A stretch of 64,000 nucleotides of DNA. It comes from Silybum marianum. Taxonomy: Eukaryota; Streptophyta; Magnoliopsida; Asterales; Asteraceae. Location of the stretch: the NCBI GenBank assembly GCA_036898165.1, contig CM072541.1, forward strand, positions 29,075,501 through 29,139,500, in the 5' to 3' direction. This document shows positions 43,411-55,139 of the stretch, one piece after another (position 1 is the first letter of the stretch; each line of letters opens with the position of its first letter). The notes under the pieces were generated by a model. The model searched no databases. It saw only the letters and a list, made by a program, of their open reading frames with translations, and had not been told where the DNA came from. Made by a program: the position numbers and the translations under genes.

Positions 43411-44088
43411 GTATAACCATTACAATAATTACCAAAAAAGAAAAAATACCCAATACTTTGCCGGCAGCCTTTAGCTACATTACAAGGAGAATGATTAGAG
43501 ATAAAGTTGTGATGAAAAGTTCATTTGGAAAGTCTAGGACTCATTTCTTACCACATAATCATTTCTTCCATCATTCATAATTTTTTATTATTATTTTATT
43601 TAATAAAATTATTTATTATTCAAAACATCTTCAATAAGTTTGTTACACAATTATCTTAAAATAGAGATTTACAGAAATTCATAAGAACGTTAAATTATTC
43701 TATGATAAAAGAATGTATAAGTCATCAAATTTTAAGAAATTGCTAAAGCTTATTATTGAAAACAAATTATTATTTTAATTGTTTTTAAATACACCTTTGT
43801 TTTATGATATTTTTTTAGGAGAGAACAAAGAAAATATTCATTGGGTGTATGCGAAAATGCAAAAAAAAGCTTGTCATAATTTTGATGAGTTTGGATAATA
43901 TATTGACTTCAATTTAATCTAAAATTTTCTATCTTCTTCATTATAAGTATAACAAATCTTTTTGAAGATACTTTTAAGTTTTTCATTATCATATTTTGGA
44001 CCAAAAATTATCATATCCATATTTAAAGTTTTGCAATTATATCAATTATATATATATATATATATATAGATAAAACTTTATCAATTGC
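43411..44088. other. Intergenic, no gene recognised
   Basis: AT-rich. A (TA)n tract lies at about 44045-44068. Confidence 0.35.
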
Positions 44089-44111
44089 ATATTTATATTT
44101 TCATTGGCCAA

Positions 44112-44298
44112 TGGCGTGTAGCTCAGTTGGTTAAGGGGTGAGGAGATGTTTGTTCCAATAGGCCGTTGGTCTTGGGTTCGATCCCAGGCTCCCTCGCAAT
44201 CGCCTTGCCGCTGAGTGAGTCAGGTATGCCCCTCACATTGGGAATTGGCAGCCTGTGTGGGCCGGTTTGCGTGTCCGGGAAATACATGTTTTGCTCCA
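44112..44298 (+). mobile_element. tRNA-derived SINE (about 187 bp)
   Basis: The head GGCGTGTAGCTCAGTTGG has a clear A box, and GGGTTCGATCCC is a perfect B box, spaced as in a tRNA with a long insert. The element lies between 23-bp direct repeats at 44089-44111 and 44299-44321, which start ATATTTATATTTTCATTGGC. The tail ends CATGTTTTGCTCC. It is not a functional tRNA: the acceptor stem does not close after the B box. Different family from the other two. Confidence 0.9.
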
Positions 44299-44321
44299 AT
44301 ATTTATATTTTCATTGGCCAA

Positions 44322-44819
44322 AATATGTAATTAATATAATTACAAAATTTAATTATGAATTTGATAGTTTTTTAAATATAATTTTAAAAATTTAACCATG
44401 AACTTGATAATTTTATGTTAAATATAATTACATAATTTGATAAATATTAGTTAGAGTATGCAAATGGGAAAAAACCCCTTAAAATTTGATATTTGTCTAA
44501 CTAATGAAAAATAGTCCTTTATTAATCTGTGAAGATTATATAAATGGTCAATGTATATTAATGTTTGTATAAAAAGGATTTATAACCGGCGGTCTTGATT
44601 TGGTTGATATTGTATTGTTTCATCTTAAAAGGATATTGATACCCGGCTTAAGAGCTCGGTTCCCAACAATACGCCTAATCGAAAAAGTAGTTATAACTCT
44701 CACACAACGACTGTCATACTCAAACTCTTACTTGTTTGTACAAGTATAGCACCTGGAACCAACTAATTATACGTCGAAGGTTGTACATCAGTATTTTACA
44801 TGTATTAAGTGTTAGTCCC
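44322..44819. other. Intergenic, nothing recognised
   Basis: A/T-rich with a short internal duplication (TATAATTACAAAATTTAA and TATAATTACATAATTTGA). No gene. Confidence 0.3.
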
Positions 44820-45925
44820 GGAAGGGAGATGGCTAAGCTAGTAAGAGTTTGTAGGGGGGGGGGATGAATACAAACACACAATTTTTGCTCTTTTTAAAAT
44901 TTTTAATATAAATATTAAAAATTTACACACAGAAGTTTGTTGCGGAAAAGAATAGACAACCTATTCTAACAAACTTAAATAACAGTAATTAACTTATACA
45001 CACAAGAAGTTAAAATAAGACTGTTAGCGCACACAGCTTTGGCGAAATCAAACAAATACTATCAGAGAAGTATTGTTGAAGACGTGAGATTTCTGGGAAG
45101 GACTTCATCTCCTTTTATAGTGCCCATGCAAGGGATGCAAGTGGACATCTGTCAAGGATTGATTAGCTGGAAGTTTATCTGATGGACAAAGGAAGAGGCC
45201 ACTCCCTTTGTACTAGAATAATGGATGAACCATTCCTTGTAGCACGTAATGTCAGATAACTTTATCTTCTTTTCTTCATGCTCTGTGAAGTCCCATCAAA
45301 CCTTTTAGCTAAAAGACAAATATTCCTTTTATAAGAATAAAAGAGAATGTCTTTATTTAAGGCTTGATGCCCAAGTTCTTGCAGCTCACGTATCTTGCAA
45401 TTGTTGTGAGTAAGAACTTTATCTCTTGAAATTGCTAAGTGATACATGAAGCCATGTATCATATCGGTGGATACTTTGTAAGGCTGGAAATGGTAAGTGT
45501 ACACTTTGCTTTTGCTTGATAAACTTCATCTTTCACTAAGTGTTGAAAGTGTACATCCTTGTGACTTGATATCACAGCCTTAGAAAATATACCTGCAATT
45601 TCGGTGACCAAGATTGTAATGTCGGTGACCATGACTTCAAACTTGATGTCCTCATCTTGTATTGATGTCATAGTACTTTGATAACTTTTAAGTGTACCAT
45701 CGGTGACCCATGGTGACCCAACAATCTTGACTTTGGCAAAATGATCTGAATATTGAAGTTAGTTGGTACATCCAAAATACCACTTTTTGATGTACAACCC
45801 TTGATTGATTAGTCTTTGACTTTTCAATACTTGAAGTATATTTCAGACCTTCAAGAGACCCTGTAAAAGATCAAACAAATAATAGAGAAGGTTCATCACC
45901 AAATCATCGGTGACCCAACATTAAG
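44820..45925 (-). mobile_element. Possible LTR retrotransposon remnant (Copia-like LTR)
   Basis: On the minus strand two starts read TGTTGGGTCACC (at about 45716 and 45922), each followed by GATGG or GATGA. The far end has a run of nine or ten C residues followed by TACAAACTCTTACTAGC, a kind of sequence often near plant Copia LTR ends. CGGTGACCA-like motifs recur at about 45600-45715. No polymerase coding is visible, so the assignment is tentative. Confidence 0.35.
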
Positions 45926-46500
45926 TTCTAAACTAATCAATAATTTGAATGAATTAAGATATCATATAAATAGATATCATTCAACTTTTAAACCTGTTTG
46001 TATAAGAAAACTTTATGTCGTCCTTGGCGTATAAAAAAATAAACTCTTCTTTTAAGTGGCAAACACAAACTAATGCTATTATTTTATAGAAAGTCCAAGC
46101 AAGATTTTGGTTTTTTTTATAATGTATTCATTTGTACAATATTGAAATACATATTCTATAGATTACATCACAGTTAAATTGTTGTAAACAAAAAGATAGT
46201 AACTTAGTAAGCGGCTCATATCGTTGAATCAAAATCATTTTCTCGTTAATGTAGGTCTATTTGTGAGAGCTGAAGAAGGATTGTTTCACATGTGATTAGG
46301 GTAAAATCACATGTGATACAACATGTCTAAAATGACATAGGCGACTTGGTCAACGCGACCAAGGTCTCGAGAAAAGTCGTTTGCACGATGGCTTCAAAAC
46401 GACATGTTTACATTTGATTGATCCTTCTTGCAAGTTGAACGATTTGTCGTCTGAACTTATCTCTCTCTCTCTCTACTATATATATACATATACATATAAA
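45926..46500. other. Intergenic; palindromic fragment
   Basis: Bases about 46280-46320 contain ATCACATGTGATaCAACATG, recalling the intron element at 32910. GCGACTTGGTCAACGCGACC follows. Ends undefined. Confidence 0.35.
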
Positions 46501-49087
46501 CACACGAGGGATTGCGTGAGAATAGTAATAATACTTATGAGTTATGAGCCTTTAGATGAGTTGATTTTTTAATCTAACTTAATTTTTTTCAAACATATTC
46601 ATTATTTCATCCATCTTTATCTTCAATATTTTCTTCACTTCTAAGTAATTTTCACTAACTTATATATACGTTTAACCAATTTTACATGCATGAATTTGTT
46701 TAAGTTTCGATCATGATGATAAATATGGGTAAATAAAAGTAATTGAATGTAGATGAATGTTTTATCCCCATATTCTCACCATAACTTTTTTTCACCAGAT
46801 TTCAACAGTATGTAAGGTTTGGTTCCTATAACAACAATCATTTTTCGTAAGACTGTGAAAACAAGTGAAAATACATTTATATTGTATGAATAGTTGTCAT
46901 GGAAATTGTAAAAGTACCTTTTATATTGTTTGAATATAATAACATTCACACAATATAACATAATTTTCATCCTATAATTAAAGATGATTTGAAATTTACG
47001 ATCCTTGTAGAATACAACGTAACTTTTCATAATGCAATGATATTTTCCCTTTTTCTCGAAAAATTATAATCTAGTAGGCTAATTTTATTCATATCCCCTC
47101 CTATATAAGAGTGATATGTAAGTAAGAAGTGGATATAAAATGCGAGTGATATGTAAATAAAGGGATACGAATAGTGAAACTTAATAATTGAGAACTCCAA
47201 AATTTGTAAGATTCGTCAGAAATTCTATCTTAAGTTGTTTCTCACGTTATCTTTTCATCTAACTATAATATTTAATGTATTAATTAACATATATTTGTTT
47301 CACAGTGTTGTTTGTTTCCTATGCATTCGGTTCACAATGTGAAACCTTTTTATTTCACAAACACGCCAAACCAAACACAATGTGAAACAAATGTATATTG
47401 ATCATTCATTAAATTCTAGTTATAGATGAAAAAAAATCATATGAAATGACACATGATATACCTGATTCTATCTTACGATTTAAAGAGTTCCTAAAAAGAA
47501 AGATTACTATTATATGTTAAAAAAATATGTTCATGGGAGGCATGAATTGTAGGCCATAGAGAGTAATGATTAAATATATATGAGTCAATTAATACCACTA
47601 GAAAATTATTCCATTAAAGCTTTTTTATGTTAGAAGTGACCAAAGTGTTAATGGGCCACTTAATTTCATATTTTTAAGTGGGAATTTTGTATGGAAAACT
47701 CATCATGATCAATGGGGCTACCTATCATTATAAAATAAAATAAAAAATAAAAAAAATATTTTAAATATTATCTTTTATTTTTTAAAAGACATCTCATATA
47801 AAAAATTATCTTTGATCTGTTATTTTTTTATTAAAATCCGAAAATAAAAAGTTTTTGTCCATCTATAATGCTTGTGCTAGTTTCATGGATTTATCATCCA
47901 TAAGTTAATTTAAATTATTATCTTGGTTTATATAATAGAATGACGAATAATAATTGTAACATCTTAAAACAATCGTATCAGATATTTTCTTTTTGTCCAT
48001 ATTAGATTTACGGTTTTAAAATGCATTGATAAAAAATGCATTTAATCCTTAACAAGACAACTTTAATTCCTCTTTCCAACTTATACATAATCTTACAAAT
48101 GAGTTGTATTCAAACAATTTTTTAAAAGTTAATAAATAATTAGAGAATTATGGTAAGCCTATAACTTAAAGCATGTTGGGTCATTTAATATTATTTTCTT
48201 TTCTTAAATAATAAATAAAGACAAAAACTACTTTTAGAAATATTGCAAATGGCATGACCAAGTGATATGTTTAAAAAAGATTCTAACTTTATGATTCAAT
48301 ATTAAATTAACATTAGTTTAAATATTTTTCACATAATATTAATAAATTAAATATTTATATTTATATATACGTGTACATATATAGGTTTAATGATTTAAGA
48401 ACACCATATATTATAAGGATTAGGAGAAATATTATTGTAAGGTACTGTTACGGGTTTTTTTATCTAATGTTAGAAATTAATATATTGATTAACATATATT
48501 TGTTTTATAATATTTGTTTGTTTCATATGTATTCACTTCACAATGATAAACTTTTTAGTTGTATTTTTTTATTTCACGAACATACAAAAACGAAAGAAAT
48601 ATATTAATCAATACACTAAATTCAAACCATAGATAAAAAAATCATGTACAGTAACATATGATGTATCGATTCTCAAAATTATGACAATTTTATAAATAAT
48701 GAAAGCCCCTATATATTTGTTTGTATTTATGTCATTTGTGCATACACACAATATGTCAATGCAATTTTTTTAAATGAAAATTTGTAGCTAATATAAACAA
48801 TTAAATATATCAAATATTCTCTGATGATAATTAGTGATTCGTCGTCAACTATGTTTGACAGTATAAAATAATAAACAAAGTTATTCTATGGCTATTTGTA
48901 CGGATTGAACGGAAAAATCCAATTTCTTTTGTCATTTTTCTTTTGACTCTAATGCCATAAATGGTCTATTTCTTATTCCATCATCATGGACACTAGAAAA
49001 TGGAATCAGATGTTTTACCGATGGATCATATGTTGTTTCAAATGTGAGGTATCTTGCTATTGTGGGTGTTAACAATTTTTTCTTTTA

Positions 49088-49125
<38 letters not shown>

Positions 49126-49334
49126 TTAAAAAGAAATTTGATACATAAAATACTTATTTTCTTAATTCATACCCATGATCAAATTTAAGAATTTCGACCT
49201 TGTGTACATTGACCAGCTACATGTATCATTTTTGACATGTTATGGAATATGGATTACATGTAATTTACAATAGATTTCTTTTTGTTCTCATGTTTCTTGT
49301 AAGTTGACATCTTTTTGTCCATGTAAATTTACAT

Positions 49335-49365
<31 letters not shown>

Positions 49366-49950
49366 AGATTTCAAATACAAATCATGTAATTCTTACAAAC
49401 TACACATAACAATCAATTAATATATATTTATGGAAATGACAATCGCTTATCTATTATGATATAAATATTCAAGATAATTATAGTTCGTTACTTATGATTA
49501 ATATTTTATATTAAAAAAAACAGTTAAAATATTAATAAAACCACAATCCATATATTTATTACATTATATGAATAAATAATATCAGTTTATATAACGTGTA
49601 ACAATATAGTGGTTTTTTTATAATCAATCACATATGTATATACATATATATATATATATACATACAATATTTATGGATTAAATACATAACTAAATTTTAT
49701 GAATTAAAGCCGTAACTAAATTTTAACTTATGCATCTCTCCATCACAATCAGAATAATATATTGAAATGGATAATCTTTTTGGTCAACTTTAAAATCTTT
49801 TAATGATGAAATCTTTTTTGGCCCTATGCATCAATGATAGGCCATGATTCCATTACCAAGAAATTACCCTTCATTTTCTTGCATGCATGCATAATCCAAA
49901 TTCCCATATAAATAAATACATATCCATATATATATATATATATATATATA
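46501..49950. other. Long AT-rich intergenic DNA without genes
   Basis: It contains a worn family D element (about 46508-46810), decayed fold-back MITEs at about 47195-47480 and 48380-48700 (TTAACATATATTTGTTTCAC and GTGAAACAAATGTATATTGA), and TA microsatellites at about 49092, 49346, 49650 and 49927. No coding domain was recognised. Confidence 0.45.
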
Positions 49951-50173
49951 GAGGAAGGTTCAAATGAGAACTTTGCATTTTTAAAGGAACAAATGGACTT
50001 TTGTGGATCACATATGATGTGGGTCCCACATAATATTAAATCATTTATGATTTAATCTTAATTAATATTAAATCATAAATGATTTAATATTATATGGGAC
50101 CCACATAATATGTGGTCCATAATTTGTTCATTTGTTCCTTTAAGGTACGGTGATTCTCATTTGATCCCTCCCC
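49951..50173. mobile_element. MITE, family B copy 4
   Basis: The ends are GAGGAAGGTTCAAATGAGAA and TTCTCATTTGATCCCTCCC. The arms have GATGTGGGTCCCACATAATA. The centre is an ATTAAATCATAAATGATTTA palindrome. (TA)n lies on both sides. Confidence 0.8.
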
Positions 50174-51985
50174 TATATATATATGTATATATATACACAC
50201 ACATACATACACAAGTTATTTGATGTATGTGTATATATATATACAAGTCCATTGAAAAACTTTAACTTAAAACATTTATTTTTGTCATTCGATGTATGTA
50301 TGTATATATATATATACACAAAAGTCTATCGAAAAACTTTAATTTAAAACATCCATATTAAACATCCATTTTTGTCAACGCAAGATTTCAAGAATCCATT
50401 AGATTATATGCTTTGTGGCTCTCAGTTCAAAGTTATTAGCAAAAATATAGTTCTCGAACACTATACATATATAATAAATGCACATATATGCATACACAAG
50501 ATTGTATATATTTGACTTTATTAGTCAATCAAATGCGTATACGTATCTATTCTTATATGTTGCACCTCCTTTTAAAATTCTAAGTTTTCAAATCTAGGAA
50601 GTGAATATACATTGTGGTTTTTAAAACTTAATTTTATTTTTATATATATATATATATATATATTATTGTGTTATAAATGAAATTAGGGTTTGTATTATAG
50701 TGTAATTATGGGAATTATATATCCAAGAATAAATACCATGATAAACCTCCATTACAAAAAGTTGAAAAGCACAACCCCTCAATATTAAAAGAAATCAAAC
50801 CTTATGAGGTTCCTAATAGGACCATTCATCCACTTTGGAGTTGACTATACTATCCATGCAATTCTCACATCTTCTTTCCAAAAAGATTTTGTTTGATTAT
50901 GGCATACTGGTAATTTGTAATAAAAGTAACAGTGACTATTAATTTATTACAGATTGATCTAGTATTGTTTTATAATTTTGTAAATGTATATGAAGAAATT
51001 GCATTTTATAACAGAAAAAAAAAAAGACAAATTTAAATTATTTTCTTATATACAAAATTGTATTTAGTGACGGATTGGGAAATCAAATCCTATGTTAATC
51101 CTTAGCTAATCTGGAGTTAATATGTTCTGTAGCTAATTCATAGTTGAATTTTCCAGTGGTATAGTAATCCACTGTTATTCTAGCACTCTTTGGTGGTTTT
51201 GTATTTGAAAAGTGAAAATTAATAAATTATTTAACCATTGTTCTGCTATGGATTTGCTACGGAAACTTCCATTGCAAAAGTTGGAGATCGTTGTAAAATC
51301 TGTAGCAAAATATATTTACGACCAACTGAATTGCTATGAATTTCTACGACGATTTTGCTTGGGATTTGTTTGTCGTTGTTGCCCATGTTTTTTCGGTAAC
51401 AGAGATATGTAAATTTGGATTTGAATTCATAATTAATCATTAAAGTTATTCTCTATCTCAAAATAAATGTTCATAATGAAAAAACACATAATTTTAAAAC
51501 TATGTAATTATTACACTTTTGTGTGTCATGTATATATTTAAACCCGTGATTGTCCAAATGTATACACCCGACAACGCCCCCTTTTCAGTGTGGCTAGACA
51601 TCATACATTCAGAGATATAATTGCATGAAGTTTCCAAGAAAAATTTGGATAATTATGGGTTTTCGGATCAATTTACGATCAGTTTACCTACACTAACTTA
51701 TCTTCTAGACAACCACAAATAACCTAAAGTTATCGTAGATGAACCTCTGTGGTCATAAAGGCTTTGAGAGCCCCTCATTTAGGTCCAACAACAATTTAAA
51801 CATCCGTATTAGATTTTTGTTATAAAAAAATGTTTTTGGCAATTTTATAACTATTATATTTTTAGTGTGTAGCAAAATAATTATTATAAAAAAAGTTATC
51901 CAAAAATATTTATGTAACTAAACTAATGTTATAACAAGGGGATATTTATGGAAAAACTTTGTATTTTGTGAGAAATATATATACA
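50174..51985. other. Intergenic; microsatellites and direct repeats
   Basis: A direct repeat containing CATTGAAAAACTTTAACTTA occurs at about 50249 and, diverged, at 50330. TA tracts lie at 50641-50661. Bases about 51067-51410 (TAGTGACGGATTGGGAAATC and similar motifs) may be a decayed MITE. No gene. Confidence 0.4.
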
Positions 51986-51987
51986 TA

Positions 51988-52368
51988 GGGTTGGGTTTCA
52001 GTGAAAAGTGTAAGAAAAGATCTACACTATTGGATGCACATTAAGATAGGATGGACCAGACCAATCTCAGTATGAAGTGCAATTTATGGGTGTGTTTGAG
52101 ATCAAAGGTGATCAATGGTCCAGATCTCTTTTTACGGTTCTCATCTTAACTCAACTTCTCACACGATCTTGCGTGTGTGTGTGTATATATATAGGATCGT
52201 ATGAGAAGAAGAGTTAATGGAAGAAGCGTAAGAAGAGATTTGTACCATTGATCGTGTGAGAAGAAGAGTTAATGAAAACTCAAATGAGTGGACATGAGAT
52301 TAAAAGTGATCAATGGTTCAGATCTCTTCTTACGCTTCCCACTATAACTTTCTTTCTCACACGATTCT
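51988..52368. mobile_element. Two adjacent family D MITEs upstream of the IPT gene
   Basis: Element one at 51988-52170 (GGGTTGGGTTTCAGTG to CTTCTCACACGATCTT) and element two at 52194-52368 (GGATCGTATGAGAAGAAGAG to TTTCTCACACGATTCTAT). A GT/TA microsatellite separates them and a (TA)n tract follows. They end about 130 bp before the IPT TATA box. Confidence 0.7.
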
Positions 52369-52496
52369 ATACCTATATATATATATATATATAATTTAGA
52401 ACAAGTGAAACAAAACAATAATTTAATTAAAATAAAATAAAATCATTTAAATTTGTCAAAAAGTAGCAGTCAATTCTCATCTCACTTTTTCTTCAC

Positions 52497-52504
52497 TATA
52501 AATA
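52497..52504 (+). promoter_or_regulatory. TATA box of the IPT gene
   Basis: TATAAATA lies 232 bases upstream of the IPT ATG. A start about 30 bases downstream would give a 5' leader of roughly 200 bases containing CACCACCAC repeats (about 52597-52632). Confidence 0.6.
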
Positions 52505-52735
52505 CCACATGTATCTATGTTTGCTCCATCATGCACATTTATACATCTCACATTTCTCAACTCAAAAAGTATTTTCAAATGATTCATTGCTAGCCACCAC
52601 CACCAATCACCACCACCCACCACCACTAACCACCGTCTCTCTCTTCCACAAACGTCTTCAAGTTGCCGCATAACAACAACAAAACAAAAACAAAACAAAA
52701 AAAAGCAAAAGGAATTTATTCATTTTTCATAAATA

Positions 52736-53728
52736 ATGACAACGATGTTATGCCCACAAACTCAAGCATCTTTTCTTCAAATACCCACCGGAGGAATTGA
52801 CTTATCGGAGCTCCGGTGCCGGCCACAGAAGGAAAAAGTGGTGGTGGTCATGGGTGCCACCGGCACCGGAAAATCAAGACTCTCCATCGATCTCGCCACC
52901 CGATATCCCGCCGAGATTATAAACTCCGATAAAATGCAAGTCTACGAGTCTTTAGATATCGTGACTAATAAAATCACCGATCAAGAATGCGACGGAATCC
53001 CGCACCACCTCCTCGGAATCGTGGATCCCGATGCCGATTTCACCGCCGGAAACTTCGTCGGAAAGGCATCGCTCGCCATGAAATCGATCGCCGGAAGAGG
53101 CAAGATTCCGATCATCGCCGGCGGGTCGAATTCGTTCATCGAAGCGTTGATCGACGACCAGAATTACGAATTCCGATCACGGTATGAAGTTTGTTTCTTG
53201 TGGGTCGATGTTGCAATGCCCGTTCTCCACCGGTTCGTTTCCGATCGGGTCGACCGGATGGTGGCCGCCGGAATAGTTGAAGAAGTTAGAAAGGTTTATA
53301 AACCGAATGCCGATTACACTAAAGGGATTCGACGAGCCATCGGGGTGCCGGAATTCGATTCGTATTTCCGTTCCGAATACTCGAATTCCGGCGATAAACG
53401 AACTCGCGCCAAATTGTTGGAAGACGCCATTAATGAAACGAAAATAAATACTTGTAAACTCGCTTGCCGGCAAATCGAAAAAATTCACCGGCTACGGAAC
53501 GTAAAAAGGTGGAAAATCCACCGGTTAGATGCCACCGCGGTTTTCCAAAAAAGGGGGCGAGAAGCCGATGAGACGTGGGCGGAGATGGTGGCGGGACCCG
53601 GGTCGGTGATCGTGAACCAGTTTTTATACAATTTTGGCCATTCTCGGAGTTTTGCCACCGCAGGTGACGGTGGTGGCAGAGCGATTAGCAGAGCGGCGGC
53701 GGCAACGATGGTCGCCGCCGCTCTCTAG
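52736..53728 (+). CDS. IPT: Adenylate (ADP/ATP) isopentenyltransferase, cytokinin biosynthesis
   Basis: It transfers a dimethylallyl group to the N6 of ADP or ATP, the first committed step of isoprenoid cytokinin synthesis. The 330-residue intronless frame is typical of plant IPTs. It has the P-loop GATGTGKS (residues 40-47), NSDKMQVYESLDIVTNK (63-79), IPHHLLGIVDP (88-98), the GGSNSFIEAL segment (129-138) and the conserved KGIRRAIGVPEF (196-207). These mark the adenylate type rather than a tRNA-type enzyme, and no zinc finger follows. Plant members of this type mostly act in plastids, and the first ~30 residues could be a short transit-like leader, though not a strong one. The end, an Ala-rich run MVAAAL, lacks a CaaX farnesylation motif such as that of AtIPT3, which leans toward the IPT1/IPT5 side. 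TATA box at 52497. The start is the first ATG. Downstream lies AATAAG at 53788. Confidence 0.95.
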   Translation: MTTMLCPQTQASFLQIPTGGIDLSELRCRPQKEKVVVVMGATGTGKSRLSIDLATRYPAEIINSDKMQVYESLDIVTNKITDQECDGIPHHLLGIVDPDADFTAGNFVGKASLAMKSIAGRGKIPIIAGGSNSFIEALIDDQNYEFRSRYEVCFLWVDVAMPVLHRFVSDRVDRMVAAGIVEEVRKVYKPNADYTKGIRRAIGVPEFDSYFRSEYSNSGDKRTRAKLLEDAINETKINTCKLACRQIEKIHRLRNVKRWKIHRLDATAVFQKRGREADETWAEMVAGPGSVIVNQFLYNFGHSRSFATAGDGGGRAISRAAAATMVAAAL

Positions 53729-54062
53729 TAGTACAGACGGAAAATTATTCGATTACCCAAGTTGACGGACATAACAAATTTTTGTATGAATAAGAATATT
53801 GGTAGATGAGTGATTTTACATTTTTGCCCCGGATTTGATTAACATGCATTGTTAACTTGTACGGTACAAGTGATGATGCATGTTCTAATGATTTTTCGGG
53901 TAAAATCTCCTAAATACCCTTGTCATTTTTCTATTATCCTTCATTACAAATAAAATTATTGCTTCTTTTTTTCTATGATAAGTTGTTATAATAATCTTTT
54001 AGTTTGTAGTAATTGAAAAACAAGAGTATAATCAAGTAAAAGTGTCTTTGTTATTAGTTTAA
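53729..54062. other. 3' flank of the IPT gene
   Basis: A GAATAAGAAT stretch (about 53786-53796) could be part of the polyadenylation region. Otherwise nothing is recognised. Confidence 0.4.
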
Positions 54063-54067
54063 TAAAC

Positions 54068-54596
54068 TTGATGTGACTCAGAGACTCATAGTTAACTTGA
54101 TCGGTTATATATAATTATATAATTGTTTGATAGTAATTTAGGCATTGTTTGGCAAAAATAAGGTGACTTATAAGTCACCTTATAAAGTACCTTATTTTTA
54201 GTGTAATTGTTTGGATGACCATAAGTTAACTTATAAGGTACCTTCTTGAGAAGTTAATAAAAATAAGGTTTTGATAAAGTTACCTTATAAGTCATAAAAT
54301 ACCTTATAAGCTACTTTTGCCAAACACGACCTTAATGATAGAAAATGACTTTATAAAGAAATTAAGTTGGTTTTTATTAAACTTATCTGTTACAATTAAA
54401 AAACAGATTCATTTCATCTTTTGAAAACCCCCCATACAAAAACCTTCCTGCATGCACGCGGACCGATTATTTTACACAAACAATTTTATTAATATAATAC
54501 TTAATGGAAAACCAATCATACAACCTTATCCGATTATTTTACACAAACAATTTTATTAATATAATACTTAATGGAAAACCAATCATACAACCTTAA
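54068..54596. mobile_element. MITE, family H copy 4, interrupted
   Basis: Family H sequence (CTCATAGTTAACTTGATCGG, CCAATCATACAACCTT) is split by the Harbinger MITE at 54141-54331. Near the right end a 67-bp segment starting CCGATTATTTTACACAAACA is tandemly duplicated (54463 and 54530). Confidence 0.65.
54141..54331. mobile_element. PIF/Harbinger MITE (191 bp), nested
   Basis: The ends are GGCATTGTTTGGCAAAA and TTTTGCCAAACACGACC, with target duplication TTA at 54138-54140 and 54332-54334. It is inserted inside the family H element, giving a relative age. Interior ACTTATAAGTCACCTTATAA. Confidence 0.85.
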
Positions 54597-54743
54597 GAAC
54601 CAGGTTGAAACTGTAAAAACCATTGATTATATATTGTTTAACTAATCAATGTGATGGTATCTTATTAATTCATAATGTGAAACAAAAAAAAGTACAAAAA
54701 ATGTCCCATTAAAATGGTGTTGAACTGTTGATAGAGGCTATAA

Positions 54744-55130
54744 GAGCATCTCCAAAAACATCTCTGTAATTTTCTTCAAAATAAAGAACCAAAACTAAAA
54801 ATCTCTAAAAAATATTACATTCAATTCCAATAACATCTTCATTTTAGAGATTACAAAATTCATTATAATATTAAAATAATCTATATTTCTAATAAAATAT
54901 TATTTATTTAATCTAAACATTTAATTTCAAATTTTTTTATTGATGGAACATAATAAAAATAGTTTTTTTTCTCATGATAGTCATTTTTGGAGATGTCTCC
55001 ATATATGAAGATTTTTGTAATCTTTTTCATACTTTCTTCATTTTGAAGAAAGTTTTGGAGATGCGGTTGGAGCAAAAAAATGTTCAAAATCTTTATTTTC
55101 TTCATTTTAGAGATGCTGTTGGAGATACTC
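54744..55130. mobile_element. Tourist-like MITE (387 bp)
   Basis: The ends are GAGCATCTCCAAAAAC and GCTGTTGGAGATACTC, with target duplication TAA at 54741-54743 and 55131-55133. Closest relative in the window is 40342-40714. Confidence 0.85.
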
Positions 55131-55139
55131 TAATTAACT

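Noticed and set aside
44112..44185. tRNA gene (clear A and B boxes)
   Set aside because: No acceptor stem closes after the B box, the A-B spacing is too long for a normal tRNA without a recognisable variable arm, and a long target duplication encloses a larger unit. It is a SINE.
53177..53488. Antisense open frame inside the IPT gene
   Set aside because: Shadow of the coding strand with no domain of its own.
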